A stretch of DNA of 64,000 nt, taken from contig LNED01000043.1 in assembly GCA_001464915.1 (NCBI GenBank), positions 106,469 through 170,468 on the forward strand. Direction: 5' to 3'. Position 1 is the stretch's first letter, and every line of letters begins with the position of its first letter. The position numbers and the translations under genes are program-made. Source of the stretch: Sphingomonadales bacterium Ga0077531. Its GTDB lineage: Bacteria > Pseudomonadota > Alphaproteobacteria > Sphingomonadales > Sphingomonadaceae. Positions 55,032-63,763 of this stretch are shown piece after piece. Below the pieces are notes generated by a model, which had not been told where the DNA came from, made no database searches, and was given only the letters and a program-made list of their open reading frames with translations.

Positions 55032-56654
55032 ATGAGCGAGCAAGTGATCAAACGGGCGCTGCTGTCAGTGTCCGATAAAGCGGGTTTGGCTGAACTCGGT
55101 TCGGCCTTGGCCGCAAGAGGCGTTGAACTGGTCAGCACCGGCGGCACCGCCAAGACCTTGCGCGATGCGGGCCTGACGGTGCGCGATGTGTCCGACCTGA
55201 CCGGCTTTCCCGAGATGATGGACGGGCGGGTGAAGACGCTGCACCCCACGGTCCATGGCGGGCTGCTCGCCTTGCGCGACAATCCCGAACATGTTGCCGC
55301 GATGGAGGCCCACGGGATCGGCGCGATCGACCTCGTCGTGGTCAACCTCTACCCGTTCGAAGCGACCGTGGCCAAGGGCGCTGACCGAGCCGAGATCATC
55401 GAGAATATCGACATCGGCGGGCCTTCGATGGTGCGTTCGGCGGCGAAGAACCACGGGTTCGTAACGATCCTGACCGATCCGGCGGATTACTCCGCGCTGC
55501 TGGAAGAGCTGGACGCGGGCGGCGGCGCGACGTCACAGGCGTTCCGCATCCGCATGGCGGGCAAGGCCTATGCCCGCACCGCGTCCTATGACGCGGCGAT
55601 CGCCAATTGGTTCGCGTTTGGCGATGCCTTCACCCACCCGCTGGGCACCGAGGCGCTGCATGCCACGCCCTTCGTCGAGACCATGCCGCTCGCCTTCAAG
55701 CGCGCTGATGTGCTGCGTTATGGCGAAAACCCGCACCAATCCGCCGCCATCTATGTGCCGCAGGTGATCGGTGCGCGCGGGGTGCCGCAGGCGGTGCAGT
55801 TGCAGGGCAAGGAGCTCAGCTACAACAATCTGAACGACGCCGATGCCGCGCTGGAACTGGCGGCGGAGTTTGCCGGGCAGTCGCCTGCTGTCGTGATCGT
55901 CAAGCACGCCAACCCGTGCGGTGTGGCGCAATCGGGCTCGTTACTGGCGGCGTGGGAGGCGGCTTTGGCCTGCGATTCTGTTTCGGCATTCGGCGGTATC
56001 GTTGCCGTGAACACCGAGCTTGATGCGGCCACTGCAGAGGCGATCAGCGCAATCTTCACCGAGGTTGTCATCGCCCCATCAGTGAGCGCCGAAGCGCGCG
56101 AAATCTTTGCCAAAAAGAAGAACCTGCGACTGCTTGAATGCGGCGCGCTGCCCGATCCGCGCCGGGGCGGGTTTGCGATGAAAACCATCGCGGGCGGAAT
56201 ACTGATCCAGTCGCGTGATGCCGGGGCGGTGAGCCTCGATGACCTGCAGGTCGTCACCAAACGCGCTCCCACCGAGCAGGAACTCAAGGACTGCCTTTTC
56301 GCCTGGACAGTGGCCCGCCACGTCAAATCCAACGCCATCGTCTACGCCAAAGACGGGGCGACCGCCGGGATTGGCGCGGGCCAGATGAACCGCCGCGATT
56401 CTGCCCGCATCGCCGCGATCAAGGCCAAGGAAGCCGCCGAAACCCATGGCTGGGACGCACCGCGCACTGTCGGCAGTGCGGTCGCTTCGGACGCGTTTTT
56501 CCCCTTTGCCGACGGGTTGATTTCCGCTGCCGAAGCAGGCGCGACGGCGGTGATCCAACCAGGCGGATCGATCCGCGATGACGAGGTAATTGCCGCCGCC
56601 GATGCTGCCGGCCTTACGATGGTGTTCACCGGAATGCGGCATTTTCGGCACTGA
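55032..56654 (+). CDS. purH: Bifunctional AICAR formyltransferase/IMP cyclohydrolase
   Basis: PurH does the last two steps of IMP synthesis. The 540-residue protein begins [21 protein letters not shown] with [14 protein letters not shown] and [14 protein letters not shown] (IMP cyclohydrolase half). The formyltransferase half has [36 protein letters not shown] (catalytic Lys-His) and [13 protein letters not shown], and ends TGMRHFRH. It follows the heparinase-like gene by 8 bp and ends before a hairpin-rich gap. Confidence 0.98.
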   Translation: MSEQVIKRALLSVSDKAGLAELGSALAARGVELVSTGGTAKTLRDAGLTVRDVSDLTGFPEMMDGRVKTLHPTVHGGLLALRDNPEHVAAMEAHGIGAIDLVVVNLYPFEATVAKGADRAEIIENIDIGGPSMVRSAAKNHGFVTILTDPADYSALLEELDAGGGATSQAFRIRMAGKAYARTASYDAAIANWFAFGDAFTHPLGTEALHATPFVETMPLAFKRADVLRYGENPHQSAAIYVPQVIGARGVPQAVQLQGKELSYNNLNDADAALELAAEFAGQSPAVVIVKHANPCGVAQSGSLLAAWEAALACDSVSAFGGIVAVNTELDAATAEAISAIFTEVVIAPSVSAEAREIFAKKKNLRLLECGALPDPRRGGFAMKTIAGGILIQSRDAGAVSLDDLQVVTKRAPTEQELKDCLFAWTVARHVKSNAIVYAKDGATAGIGAGQMNRRDSARIAAIKAKEAAETHGWDAPRTVGSAVASDAFFPFADGLISAAEAGATAVIQPGGSIRDDEVIAAADAAGLTMVFTGMRHFRH

Positions 56655-56661
56655 CGCTTTT

Positions 56662-56760
56662 GAGGGATTTGCCCCTCCGGGCAAATCTCCTCAGGGCTGT
56701 TCCTTCGCTGCGCTCCGGGCCCCTGCGGGCGGCCGGTCGGCCTTGCGGGCCTCTGGCCCG
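56662..56760. repeat. String of short hairpins (array C) after purH
   Basis: A large hairpin (GATTTGCCC/GGGCAAATC with loop CTCC, extended by GAGG/CCTC across a bulge, 56662-56692) begins 8 bp past the purH stop and may end its transcript. It is followed by GCCC/GGGC (56719-56730), GGCCG/CGGCC (56731-56742) and CGGGCC/GGCCCG (56746-56760). The form matches arrays A and B. Confidence 0.6.
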
Positions 56761-56791
56761 ATTGGCCTGCAAAGTGAGGCTAAAGGGGGGG

Positions 56792-56858
56792 CTAGCTTGA
56801 TCTAACCGGGGTCTAGCGCGACCTGGAGGGGGTCTAGGCTAGGCTAGCGGGGGTCTAG
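56792..56858. repeat. CTAG-rich cluster with GGGGTCTAG repeats
   Basis: Six CTAG tetramers lie at 56792, 56813, 56834, 56839, 56844 and 56855. Three of them are in GGGGTCTAG units about 21 bp apart, with CTAGG-CTAGG-CTAGC in the middle. CTAG is strongly avoided in most bacterial chromosomes. The rest of the 553-bp gap up to 57207 shows no gene. Confidence 0.85.
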
Positions 56859-57207
56859 AAAACAACTCCCTCCCCCTATATGACTGTATTTCAATGCTTT
56901 CCCTAAAAAGCACCCGCGATTGTCCGCAAAAACCCGCCACCCTGTCGTTTTGCGCGGCCTGCATCCCTAACGCCGCACCGCTTGCGTAGGAAAGCGCGCC
57001 GCATCGCCCCCTTTCCGTCACGCCGCATTCGCCTCACCGCATGCTCCGAACGGTTCGGCCCGCGCGGCCCCCAACCGCAACTTTTTATCAGCCGCTGCGT
57101 AACCACAAGGGCACTGCAACCTAATCCGAGCCTGACCGTCATGTTCATCCCGCTGCAATTCGGCAGCAGGCACAGACGAGCGGTCACCAACAAATCACGA
57201 GCCCCCG

Positions 57208-57384
57208 ATGCGCCTGTTTTCAACTGATCTGTTCCGCAATTTCGGCATCGGCTTTGTCGTCGGTGCCCTGCTGATTGCCGGGGCCAATGCAGAAAACTGG
57301 AGCGGCGAGCTGGCCTCGCCCGCGCAGGCAGCGGAAACGCTTCAAGCGCCCGCGCCTTCGGCTGAGTTCGTGATTGCTCGCTAA
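57208..57384 (+). CDS. 58-residue exported or membrane-anchored peptide
   Basis: ATG 57208 opens 58 codons ending in TAA. The peptide begins MRLFSTDLFRNFGIGF, has one hydrophobic helix (FVVGALLIAGANA) and an Ala/Pro-rich tail. It is either a single-TM protein or a cleaved signal peptide with a 30-residue product. It ends 12 bp before the msrA start, so the two are probably co-transcribed. I do not know a function. It is supported by the hydrophobic profile and spacing rather than a recognised family. Confidence 0.65.
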   Translation: MRLFSTDLFRNFGIGFVVGALLIAGANAENWSGELASPAQAAETLQAPAPSAEFVIAR

Positions 57385-57396
57385 GGATTGCAGACC

Positions 57397-58080
57397 ATGA
57401 ATCGCATTGCTGTGTTGCTCGCTGCCGGATCGCTGGCGCTGAGCGGCTGCGCTGGCCCTGCCATCGCCGCTGAAGAGCCCGTGAACGCCCCCGCCGCTGC
57501 CCGCGTCGCCAAAGAAGGCACCGGGCTCAAGACCGCGATTTTCGCCGGTGGCTGTTTCTGGGGTGTCGAAGGCGTGTTCAGCCATGTGAAGGGCGTGAAA
57601 TCCGCCGTTTCGGGCTTCCATGGCGGCAACGCCGCATCCGCGAAGTATGACGTGATCACCAGCGGCGCCACGGCCCACGCCGAAAGCGTCAAGATCACCT
57701 ATGATCCCGCCGTGGTGCGGTATGATCAGCTGCTGCGCATCTATTTCTCGGTGGTGGCAGATCCCACGCTCAAGAACCGTCAGGGGCCTGACGTGGGCGC
57801 GCATTATCGCAGCGCCATCGTGCCGATGAACAAGGAACAGGCCGCCGTCGCCCGCGCCTATATCGCGCAATTGGACAAGGCAGGCCTGTGGAAGCGCCCG
57901 ATCGTCACCGCGATTGAAAGCTACAAGGCGTTCTACACCGCCGAAGCCTATCATCAGGATTACATGATTAAGAACCCGCGTTCAGGCTACATCGTGCGCT
58001 GGGATGCTCCCAAGGTTGCGGCGCTTAAGGCGATGTTCCCGAACCATTACCGCGCCGAATTCCTGCGCGACGCAGGCTGA
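57397..58080 (+). CDS. msrA: Peptide methionine sulfoxide reductase MsrA, lipoprotein form
   Basis: MsrA reduces S-methionine sulfoxide in proteins. The 227-residue protein starts with a lipoprotein signal ending LALSGC (Cys near 18), so it acts in the periplasm. The core has AIFAGGCFWGVEGVF with the catalytic Cys near 53, GFHGGNAASAKYDVITSGATAHAESV, and AEAYHQDYMIKNP. The usual second G-Y-A-GG motif reads SGFHGGN. ATG 57397 follows AAGGA about 10 bases upstream. Confidence 0.95.
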   Translation: MNRIAVLLAAGSLALSGCAGPAIAAEEPVNAPAAARVAKEGTGLKTAIFAGGCFWGVEGVFSHVKGVKSAVSGFHGGNAASAKYDVITSGATAHAESVKITYDPAVVRYDQLLRIYFSVVADPTLKNRQGPDVGAHYRSAIVPMNKEQAAVARAYIAQLDKAGLWKRPIVTAIESYKAFYTAEAYHQDYMIKNPRSGYIVRWDAPKVAALKAMFPNHYRAEFLRDAG

Positions 58081-58095
58081 TCCCACTGGCTAAGC

Positions 58096-58129
58096 CGCCC
58101 ATGCGTGCTTATATCGGCACGCATGGGCG
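58096..58129. promoter_or_regulatory. Perfect 13-bp inverted repeat over the Fur/Zur-family gene start
   Basis: Arms 58096-58108 and 58117-58129 are exact complements (CGCCCATGCGTGC) separated by TTATATCG. The right arm contains the start codon of the regulator gene (58123). In DNA this is an operator-like dyad; in RNA it would hide the start codon in a 13-bp stem. It also lies 15 bp after msrA and could end that transcript. Confidence 0.8.
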
Positions 58130-58587
58130 AACTGGCACACACACATCACGAACATCGCGGCCCCGGCCTTGTGCCTGAGGCGGCGCGCGCGCTTGTCGCC
58201 GCGGGCGAGCAATGGACTGCGATGCGCGAATCGGTGTTCGCCGAACTCGCTCGGCATGATCGCCCGGTGTCCGCCTATGACATTGCCGACAACCTTTCGG
58301 CAGCGCGCGGCAAGCGGGTCGCGCCCAATTCGGTTTACCGCATCCTCGATGTGTTCGTGGCCAACAACCTCGCGCTGCGGGTTGAAAGCGCCAACGCCTA
58401 TCTCGCCAACACCCATCCGGGCTGCGCGCACGACTGCATCTTTCTGGTGTGCGACGAATGCGGTGAGGCCGCGCATGTCGATGACGAAGACGTCAGCCGC
58501 GCCGTCCGCGCCATCGCCGCGCTGCGCGATTTCAAGGCGGAACGCCCGGTGCTTGAGATCCGCGGACTGTGCAAGGCATGTCGGTGA
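58123..58587 (+). CDS. Fur-family regulator, Zur-like
   Basis: The 154-residue protein is a Fur-family repressor. A His-rich start (HTHHEHRG) is followed by a winged helix (MRESVFAELARHDRPVSAYDIADNLSA, then VAPNSVYRILDVFVANNLALRV) and a dimer domain with CAHDCIFLVCDECGEAAHVDD and a terminal CKAC. The two CxxC pairs bind structural zinc, and the Cys/His pattern favours zinc sensing (Zur) over iron, though no zinc transporter genes are adjacent. It starts within a perfect inverted repeat. It precedes dxs by 63 bp. Confidence 0.85.
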   Translation: MGELAHTHHEHRGPGLVPEAARALVAAGEQWTAMRESVFAELARHDRPVSAYDIADNLSAARGKRVAPNSVYRILDVFVANNLALRVESANAYLANTHPGCAHDCIFLVCDECGEAAHVDDEDVSRAVRAIAALRDFKAERPVLEIRGLCKACR

Positions 58588-58650
58588 TGCACGCGCATTG
58601 ACATCCATCAAGCCTTACATCGACAGGCCCGTTTTCCGTGTGTAAGACCG

Positions 58651-60600
58651 ATGACTATGACTCAATCGCCTCACACACCCCTGCTTGATCTGGTCAACAC
58701 CCCCGACGATCTGCGCCGCCTCAAGCCTGAACAGCTCCGCCAACTCGCCGATGAACTGCGCACCGAGATGATCGATGCGGTCAGCACCTCAGGCGGGCAT
58801 CTGGGTTCGGGCCTTGGCGTGGTCGAACTGACGGTCGCGATCCACTATGTGTTCAACACGCCCGACGACAAGCTGGTCTGGGACGTGGGGCACCAGTGTT
58901 ACCCGCACAAGATCATCACCGGCCGGCGTGACCGTATCCGCACCCTGCGTCAGGGCGGCGGGCTGAGCGGCTTTACCAAGCGTTCCGAGAGCGAGTACGA
59001 CCCCTTCGGCGCGGCGCACTCGTCCACCTCGATCTCGGCGGCGCTGGGCTTTGCCATGGCCAACAAGATGCAGGGCAAGTCCGGGCGCGGCATCGCGGTG
59101 ATCGGCGATGGTTCGATGAGCGCAGGGATGGCCTATGAGGCGATGAACAACGCCGCGCAGGCGGGCAATCGCCTGATCGTGATCCTCAATGATAACGACA
59201 TGTCGATCGCGCCGCCGGTGGGGGGCCTGTCCGCCTATCTCGCGCGGATGGTGTCATCGAGCGAATATCTTGGCATCCGCAGCCTGGCATCGCGTGTGAT
59301 CCAGAAGATGAGCCGCCGGATGCACGACACCATCGGCAAGGCGGAAGAATTCACCCGCGGCATGGTGACCGGCGGGACGCTGTTCGAAGAATTGGGCTTC
59401 TACTACGTCGGCCCGATTGACGGCCACAATCTCGATCACCTGCTCCCCGTTTTGGAGAATGTGCGCGACACCTCCGAAGGCCCGGTGCTGATCCACGTGG
59501 TGACCGAAAAGGGCAAGGGCTACGCGCCCGCAGAAAACTCCGCCGATAAATATCACGGCGTGCCCAAATTCAACGTCATCACCGGCGAGAAATCGAAGAG
59601 CGCGGCTGGCCCGCCGGCGTATCAGGATGTGTTCGGCCTGACGCTGGCCAAGCTCGCCGATACCGATCCGCGCATCTGTGCGATCACCGCCGCCATGCCT
59701 TCGGGCACCGGGGTAGACAAATTCGCCAAGGCGCACCCGACCCGCACCTTTGACGTCGGGATTGCCGAACAGCACGCGGTGACCTTTGCCGCCGGGATGG
59801 CGGCCGAAGGGATGCGGCCGTTCGCGGCGATTTATTCGACCTTCCTGCAACGCGCCTATGATCAGGTGGTGCACGATGTGTGCATCCAGAACCTGCCCGT
59901 GCGTTTCGCCATCGACCGCGCCGGACTGGTCGGGGCGGATGGGGCCACGCACGCAGGGTCGTTTGACATCACCTATCTCGCCACCCTGCCCAACATGGTG
60001 GTGATGGCCGCATCGGACGAGGCGGAGTTGGTCCACATGACCTACACCGCCGCCGAATATGACGATGGCCCGATCGCCTTCCGTTACCCGCGCGGCAACG
60101 GCACCGGGGTGCCCCTGCCCGAGGTTCCGGTGAAGCTGGAGATTGGCAAGGGCCGGGTGGTGCGCGATGGCACCAAGGTCGCGATCCTTTCCCTCGGCTC
60201 ACGCCTGGCCGAGGCTTTGAAGGCCGCTGACGTGCTGGAGGCCAAGGGGCTTTCGACCACGGTCGCCGACATGCGCTTTGCCAAGCCATTGGACGAAGAC
60301 CTGATCGCCCGCCTGATGCGCACGCATGAAGTGGTGGTGACGGTCGAGGAAGGCTCAATCGGCGGGCTCGGCGCGCACGTGCTGACTTACGCCAGCGACG
60401 AAGGCCTGACCGATGGCGACAGCGGCAACGGCGCGCTGAAAGTGCGCACGCTGCGCCTGCCCGATGTCTTCATCGATCACGACGATCCGATGAAGCAGTA
60501 TGACGAAGCGGGGCTGAACGCACCGCAGATCGTCGATACGGTGCTGAAAGCGCTGAAGCACAACAGCGCAGGGGTTTCGGCCGAGGAAGCGCGGGCTTGA
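58651..60600 (+). CDS. dxs: 1-deoxy-D-xylulose-5-phosphate synthase
   Basis: Dxs makes DXP from pyruvate and glyceraldehyde-3-P, the entry step of the MEP isoprenoid pathway, which feeds carotenoids and quinones in these bacteria. The 649-residue protein has [23 protein letters not shown]/Mg motif [50 protein letters not shown] and [12 protein letters not shown]. All three domains are present. ATG 58651 has a second in-frame ATG at 58657; both give normal proteins. Confidence 0.98.
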   Translation: MTMTQSPHTPLLDLVNTPDDLRRLKPEQLRQLADELRTEMIDAVSTSGGHLGSGLGVVELTVAIHYVFNTPDDKLVWDVGHQCYPHKIITGRRDRIRTLRQGGGLSGFTKRSESEYDPFGAAHSSTSISAALGFAMANKMQGKSGRGIAVIGDGSMSAGMAYEAMNNAAQAGNRLIVILNDNDMSIAPPVGGLSAYLARMVSSSEYLGIRSLASRVIQKMSRRMHDTIGKAEEFTRGMVTGGTLFEELGFYYVGPIDGHNLDHLLPVLENVRDTSEGPVLIHVVTEKGKGYAPAENSADKYHGVPKFNVITGEKSKSAAGPPAYQDVFGLTLAKLADTDPRICAITAAMPSGTGVDKFAKAHPTRTFDVGIAEQHAVTFAAGMAAEGMRPFAAIYSTFLQRAYDQVVHDVCIQNLPVRFAIDRAGLVGADGATHAGSFDITYLATLPNMVVMAASDEAELVHMTYTAAEYDDGPIAFRYPRGNGTGVPLPEVPVKLEIGKGRVVRDGTKVAILSLGSRLAEALKAADVLEAKGLSTTVADMRFAKPLDEDLIARLMRTHEVVVTVEEGSIGGLGAHVLTYASDEGLTDGDSGNGALKVRTLRLPDVFIDHDDPMKQYDEAGLNAPQIVDTVLKALKHNSAGVSAEEARA

Positions 60601-60606
60601 TCTCAG

Positions 60607-61593
60607 TCAGCGCTCAACCGGCGTGCCGCTGGCGGTAAGCTGCACCCGTTCGGGCAGTGACAGGTTTGACAGCGGCGGCGGCAGGTCGTCCGCTGGCTCT
60701 GCGTCTTCGGCCTCTGGCTCAGCGACCACCTCGCCCTTCAGCGCCGCAATCTCACGTTGGCGCCGCAAGAGGTAAGTGTCCCGCCGGACGCCGTAGGGAT
60801 CGTCGGTCGCGCGGATTTCTGCCAGTTCCGCGTCGAATTCCAGCCGCTGATCAAGGCCGTTGACCACGAAATAGGTCGCACCATATTCAAAACGGTTGAA
60901 GGGCGCGCCCACCGCGACCGGCAACAGAAACTGATCGAGCGTGTTGCCGATGATATCGCGCAGCGACGTCGCCCCGGTCACCGGCAGATACAGATACGGC
61001 CCCGGCCCGACGCCGTAAAAGCCTGCGGTGTTGGCAAAACCGTTGCGGCGATAGGGCAGGTCGATGGCAGGCTTGCCCGCCACATCGAACAATCCGCCCA
61101 CCCCGATGGTGGAATTGATCGCCAACCGCCCGAGCGTTTCGAACGCCTTGCCAACCTTGCCTTGCAGCAGGAAATTCAACGCATTGCTCGGCTCGCCAAG
61201 GTTCTTGACCACATTGCCAAGCCCATCGCGGATCGGTTCCGGCAAGCCATCGCGGTAGGCATAGGCGAGCGGTTCGACAAAGGCCTGATCGAGCGCCTGC
61301 GTGATACGATAGCTTTCGGCGTTGATCTGTTCGGCTGGGTCAGTCGAAGGCGGGCCGTAGCTGCCCTCAATGATGATCTCGTTGCCCTCCTCGCTATCCG
61401 CCTCACCCTCGGCCTCAATTTCATCCTGCACCGGCCCTTGCTGGGCATCAGCAGGCGGGGCAGCGTCTTGCGCTGCGGCGAGGCTGAAACTGATCGGCGT
61501 AATCGATGGAGGCAGTGCGGGCTGCGGCGATGCTGCGGCCAGCGCGGCGCTCAGCAAGGGGGGGGAAGTAGCAAACAAGGAAAAGGTGGGCAC
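60607..61593 (-). CDS. mlaA: MlaA-family phospholipid-transport protein
   Basis: MlaA removes misplaced phospholipids from the outer leaflet of the outer membrane and passes them to MlaC. The 328-residue protein has an N-terminal signal, an acidic Gln/Glu-rich stretch (residues 45-80), then VEPLAYAYRDGLPEPIRDGLGNVVKNLGEPSNALNFLLQGK, NSTIGVGGLFDVA and GPGPYLYLPVTGATSLRDIIGNTLDQF, all family landmarks. I see no lipobox Cys, so anchoring differs from E. coli. The start is GTG 61593 with GGAGA ahead. Mla ABC genes are elsewhere. Confidence 0.92.
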   Translation of the reverse strand: MPTFSLFATSPPLLSAALAAASPQPALPPSITPISFSLAAAQDAAPPADAQQGPVQDEIEAEGEADSEEGNEIIIEGSYGPPSTDPAEQINAESYRITQALDQAFVEPLAYAYRDGLPEPIRDGLGNVVKNLGEPSNALNFLLQGKVGKAFETLGRLAINSTIGVGGLFDVAGKPAIDLPYRRNGFANTAGFYGVGPGPYLYLPVTGATSLRDIIGNTLDQFLLPVAVGAPFNRFEYGATYFVVNGLDQRLEFDAELAEIRATDDPYGVRRDTYLLRRQREIAALKGEVVAEPEAEDAEPADDLPPPLSNLSLPERVQLTASGTPVER

Positions 61594-61718
61594 TGTGGTT
61601 CTCCGCTCGGCCCCCCTAGCAATACCAGTCAGGGCGGGCGACCAGCCTTGCCCTTGTCCTGTCGCCCCTATACGCACCGTGAATTATCTGTCGCAATTGT
61701 GCAAGGTTTCCAACTTTA

Positions 61719-62525
61719 ATGTCTGATACGTCCCTGATCCAGATCACCCGCGAAGGCCCGGTCACCATCCTCACCCTGAACCGGGCGGAGACGATGAACC
61801 CGCTCGGCGCGCCGGGCGACGGGGATGAGTTTGTGCGGGTCGCCAATGCGATCAACCGCGATATGGAATGCCGGGTGGTGATCCTGACCGGCGCGGGCCG
61901 GGCGTTCAGCGCGGGCGGCGATGTGAAGGCGATGCAGAACAAGACCGGGACGTTCGGCGGCACGGCCCCGGCGATTTCGGACGGCTACCGCGACAATATC
62001 CACCTGATGCTGCGCGCATTGTACGGCATCCGCGTTCCAGTGATCGCGGCGGTCAACGGCGCGGCGATCGGGCTGGGCTGCGATGTCGCCTGCCTCGCCG
62101 ATATCCGCATCGCCAGCGAGGCGGCGAAGTTTGGGGTGACGTTCCTGAAACTCGGGATCATCCCCGGCGATGGCGGCACGTGGATTCTCCCGCGCGTGAT
62201 CGGGATGAGCCGCGCGGCGGAACTGTTCTACACTGGCGATGTGATCGACGCGGCGACGGCGAAGGATTGGGGTCTGGTCAGCAGAGTTGTCGCGGCAGAC
62301 GCACTGCTGGACGAAGCCCGCGCGCTCGCTGCAAAGATCGCCCTGCTCCCCCCGCACGCGCTGCGCCACACCAAGAACCTGCTGCGGCAGGGCCAGCAGA
62401 TCAGCTATGACAGCGCGCTGGAAATGGCGGCGAACACGCAGGCGATGATGCACACCACAGCCGATCACGCCGAAGGTGTCGCCGCGCTGATCGAGAAACG
62501 CGGCGCAGTGTTTACGGGGGAGTAG
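61719..62525 (+). CDS. Enoyl-CoA hydratase/isomerase (crotonase family)
   Basis: The 268-residue crotonase-fold protein has the oxyanion loop VILTGAGRAFSAGGDVKAM (about 48-66), the second loop AAVNGAAIGLGCDVACLADIRIAS and FGVTFLKLGIIPGDGGTWILPRVIGMSRAAELFYTGDVIDA. The second catalytic Glu position reads IIPGDGG, where an Asp replaces the usual Glu, seen also in other subfamilies (isomerases, 1,4-dihydroxynaphthoyl-like). So hydratase activity is not certain. ATG 61719 is 125 bp from the divergent mlaA start. Confidence 0.88.
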   Translation: MSDTSLIQITREGPVTILTLNRAETMNPLGAPGDGDEFVRVANAINRDMECRVVILTGAGRAFSAGGDVKAMQNKTGTFGGTAPAISDGYRDNIHLMLRALYGIRVPVIAAVNGAAIGLGCDVACLADIRIASEAAKFGVTFLKLGIIPGDGGTWILPRVIGMSRAAELFYTGDVIDAATAKDWGLVSRVVAADALLDEARALAAKIALLPPHALRHTKNLLRQGQQISYDSALEMAANTQAMMHTTADHAEGVAALIEKRGAVFTGE

Positions 62526-62534
62526 GCACAGGCC

Positions 62535-63212
62535 TTACCCCAGCCAGCGAAACACCCCTGCCGGGATGCCCGCCTGCCAGAGGTGCAGCCAGCTTCCGCC
62601 CAGCCACAGCGCCGTGCCCACGACCAGCGGCACAGCGCCAACGCTGAGCAGCTTACCCCAGCGCGGCCAATAGCTGGTCTTGCTCTCCCACTGTGCCCAG
62701 GCCGCGCCCATCAGCTGTTCTTTCTTGGCGTCCTGCAACTTCGCCCCGACCAGCGCGAGGATGCCCATCGCCAGCGCGGTGATCAGCGTGCGGGTGCTCC
62801 AGAACAGAATGATGTGCGATGCCGCCCACAGGCCGATTCCCCACATCATCGGGTGACGGGTAACGGTGAACACGCCGCGCGGCTCGGCCCGCGCCTGTGC
62901 CTCGGCCATCGGGGTGGGGAGCGCCGGGTTGCCGATCAGCGATCCCGCCAGCAGGATCATGGCGGGCAGCGTCAACGCGGTGGCGATCACCCAGCCGATC
63001 TCACCTGACCCTGCCAAATCAGCGGGCGGCGCGGCTTTGAAGGCGAAATACACCCACGCCAGCGTGGCAAAGCTGACCACGGTGTATGCGATCTGAAACC
63101 CGCCCGCGCCCAAAGCCTTGACCAGCGGTGCGCGCAACGGATGCGACATCGCAAAATGCGTGCCGACAAAGCCGACATTCGCCGCGATCAGATTCCACAA
63201 AGTCTCGTTCAT
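62535..63212 (-). CDS. NnrU-family membrane protein
   Basis: The 225-residue protein has about six TM helices and the NnrU signature VFTVTRHPMMWGIGLWAASHIILF. Related proteins include NnrU of denitrifiers and the isomerase domain of plant Z-ISO. In a carotenoid-making sphingomonad a 15-cis-zeta-carotene isomerase-like role is possible but unproven. The start ATG 63212 has GGGGGAGG upstream. It ends 9 bp from the convergent enoyl-CoA hydratase stop. Confidence 0.87.
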   Translation of the reverse strand: MNETLWNLIAANVGFVGTHFAMSHPLRAPLVKALGAGGFQIAYTVVSFATLAWVYFAFKAAPPADLAGSGEIGWVIATALTLPAMILLAGSLIGNPALPTPMAEAQARAEPRGVFTVTRHPMMWGIGLWAASHIILFWSTRTLITALAMGILALVGAKLQDAKKEQLMGAAWAQWESKTSYWPRWGKLLSVGAVPLVVGTALWLGGSWLHLWQAGIPAGVFRWLG

Positions 63213-63242
63213 CACCCGCACCTCCCCCGTGCAGGGTCCAAC

Positions 63243-63749
63243 TTAGCCTTCGATTGCAATCAGCTCCACTTTAAAAACAAGCGTCGCATTGGGCGGGATC
63301 GGCCCGCGCCCGACCGGGCCGTAGGCGAGGTCTGCGGGAATCGCGATTTCAATGGTCTCACCCACGCCCATGTTCGGGATGGCCAATTGCCAACCCGGAA
63401 CCAACCGCCCGAGGGGGAAGGTCGCAGGCTCGCCGCGCGCGTAGGAGCTGTCGAACACTGTCCCATCCAGCAATTTGCCTTCGTAATGGACGGTGATCAC
63501 ATCAGCGACAGTCGGCTTGGCGTCCGATGCGCGGTAGGTGATCCAGCGCCACCGCACCCCGCCTTCGACGAAATGCCAGCCGTCTTCAGGCGTAAGGCCC
63601 AGCAGATAGATCTGCTGCTGCGCGTGCCACGCGGGGCTTTGCGCATCGGTTGGGGCTTCGGCCTGCGCATTCTGGGCCTGCACAGGCTGAACGGCGAAGA
63701 CCAGCGCACCAATAAGTGCCGCGGCTACCGGCTTTGACAGCGAACCCAT
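63243..63749 (-). CDS. Exported FKBP-type peptidyl-prolyl isomerase
   Basis: The 168-residue protein has a signal peptide ending at QPVQAQ and an FKBP domain: ADVITVHYEGKLLDGTVFDSSYARGEPATFPLGRLVPGWQLAIPNMGVGETIEIAIPADLAYGPVGRGPIPPNATLVFKVELI. Key pocket residues (Tyr, Asp-Ser-Ser, Phe, Val-Ile-Pro-equivalent, Tyr) are in place. It helps fold envelope proteins. ATG 63749 follows a GAGGGGG site, 14 bp after the amidohydrolase stop, so it is probably the second gene of that operon. Confidence 0.93.
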   Translation of the reverse strand: MGSLSKPVAAALIGALVFAVQPVQAQNAQAEAPTDAQSPAWHAQQQIYLLGLTPEDGWHFVEGGVRWRWITYRASDAKPTVADVITVHYEGKLLDGTVFDSSYARGEPATFPLGRLVPGWQLAIPNMGVGETIEIAIPADLAYGPVGRGPIPPNATLVFKVELIAIEG

Positions 63750-63763
63750 CACCAGTCGCCCCC

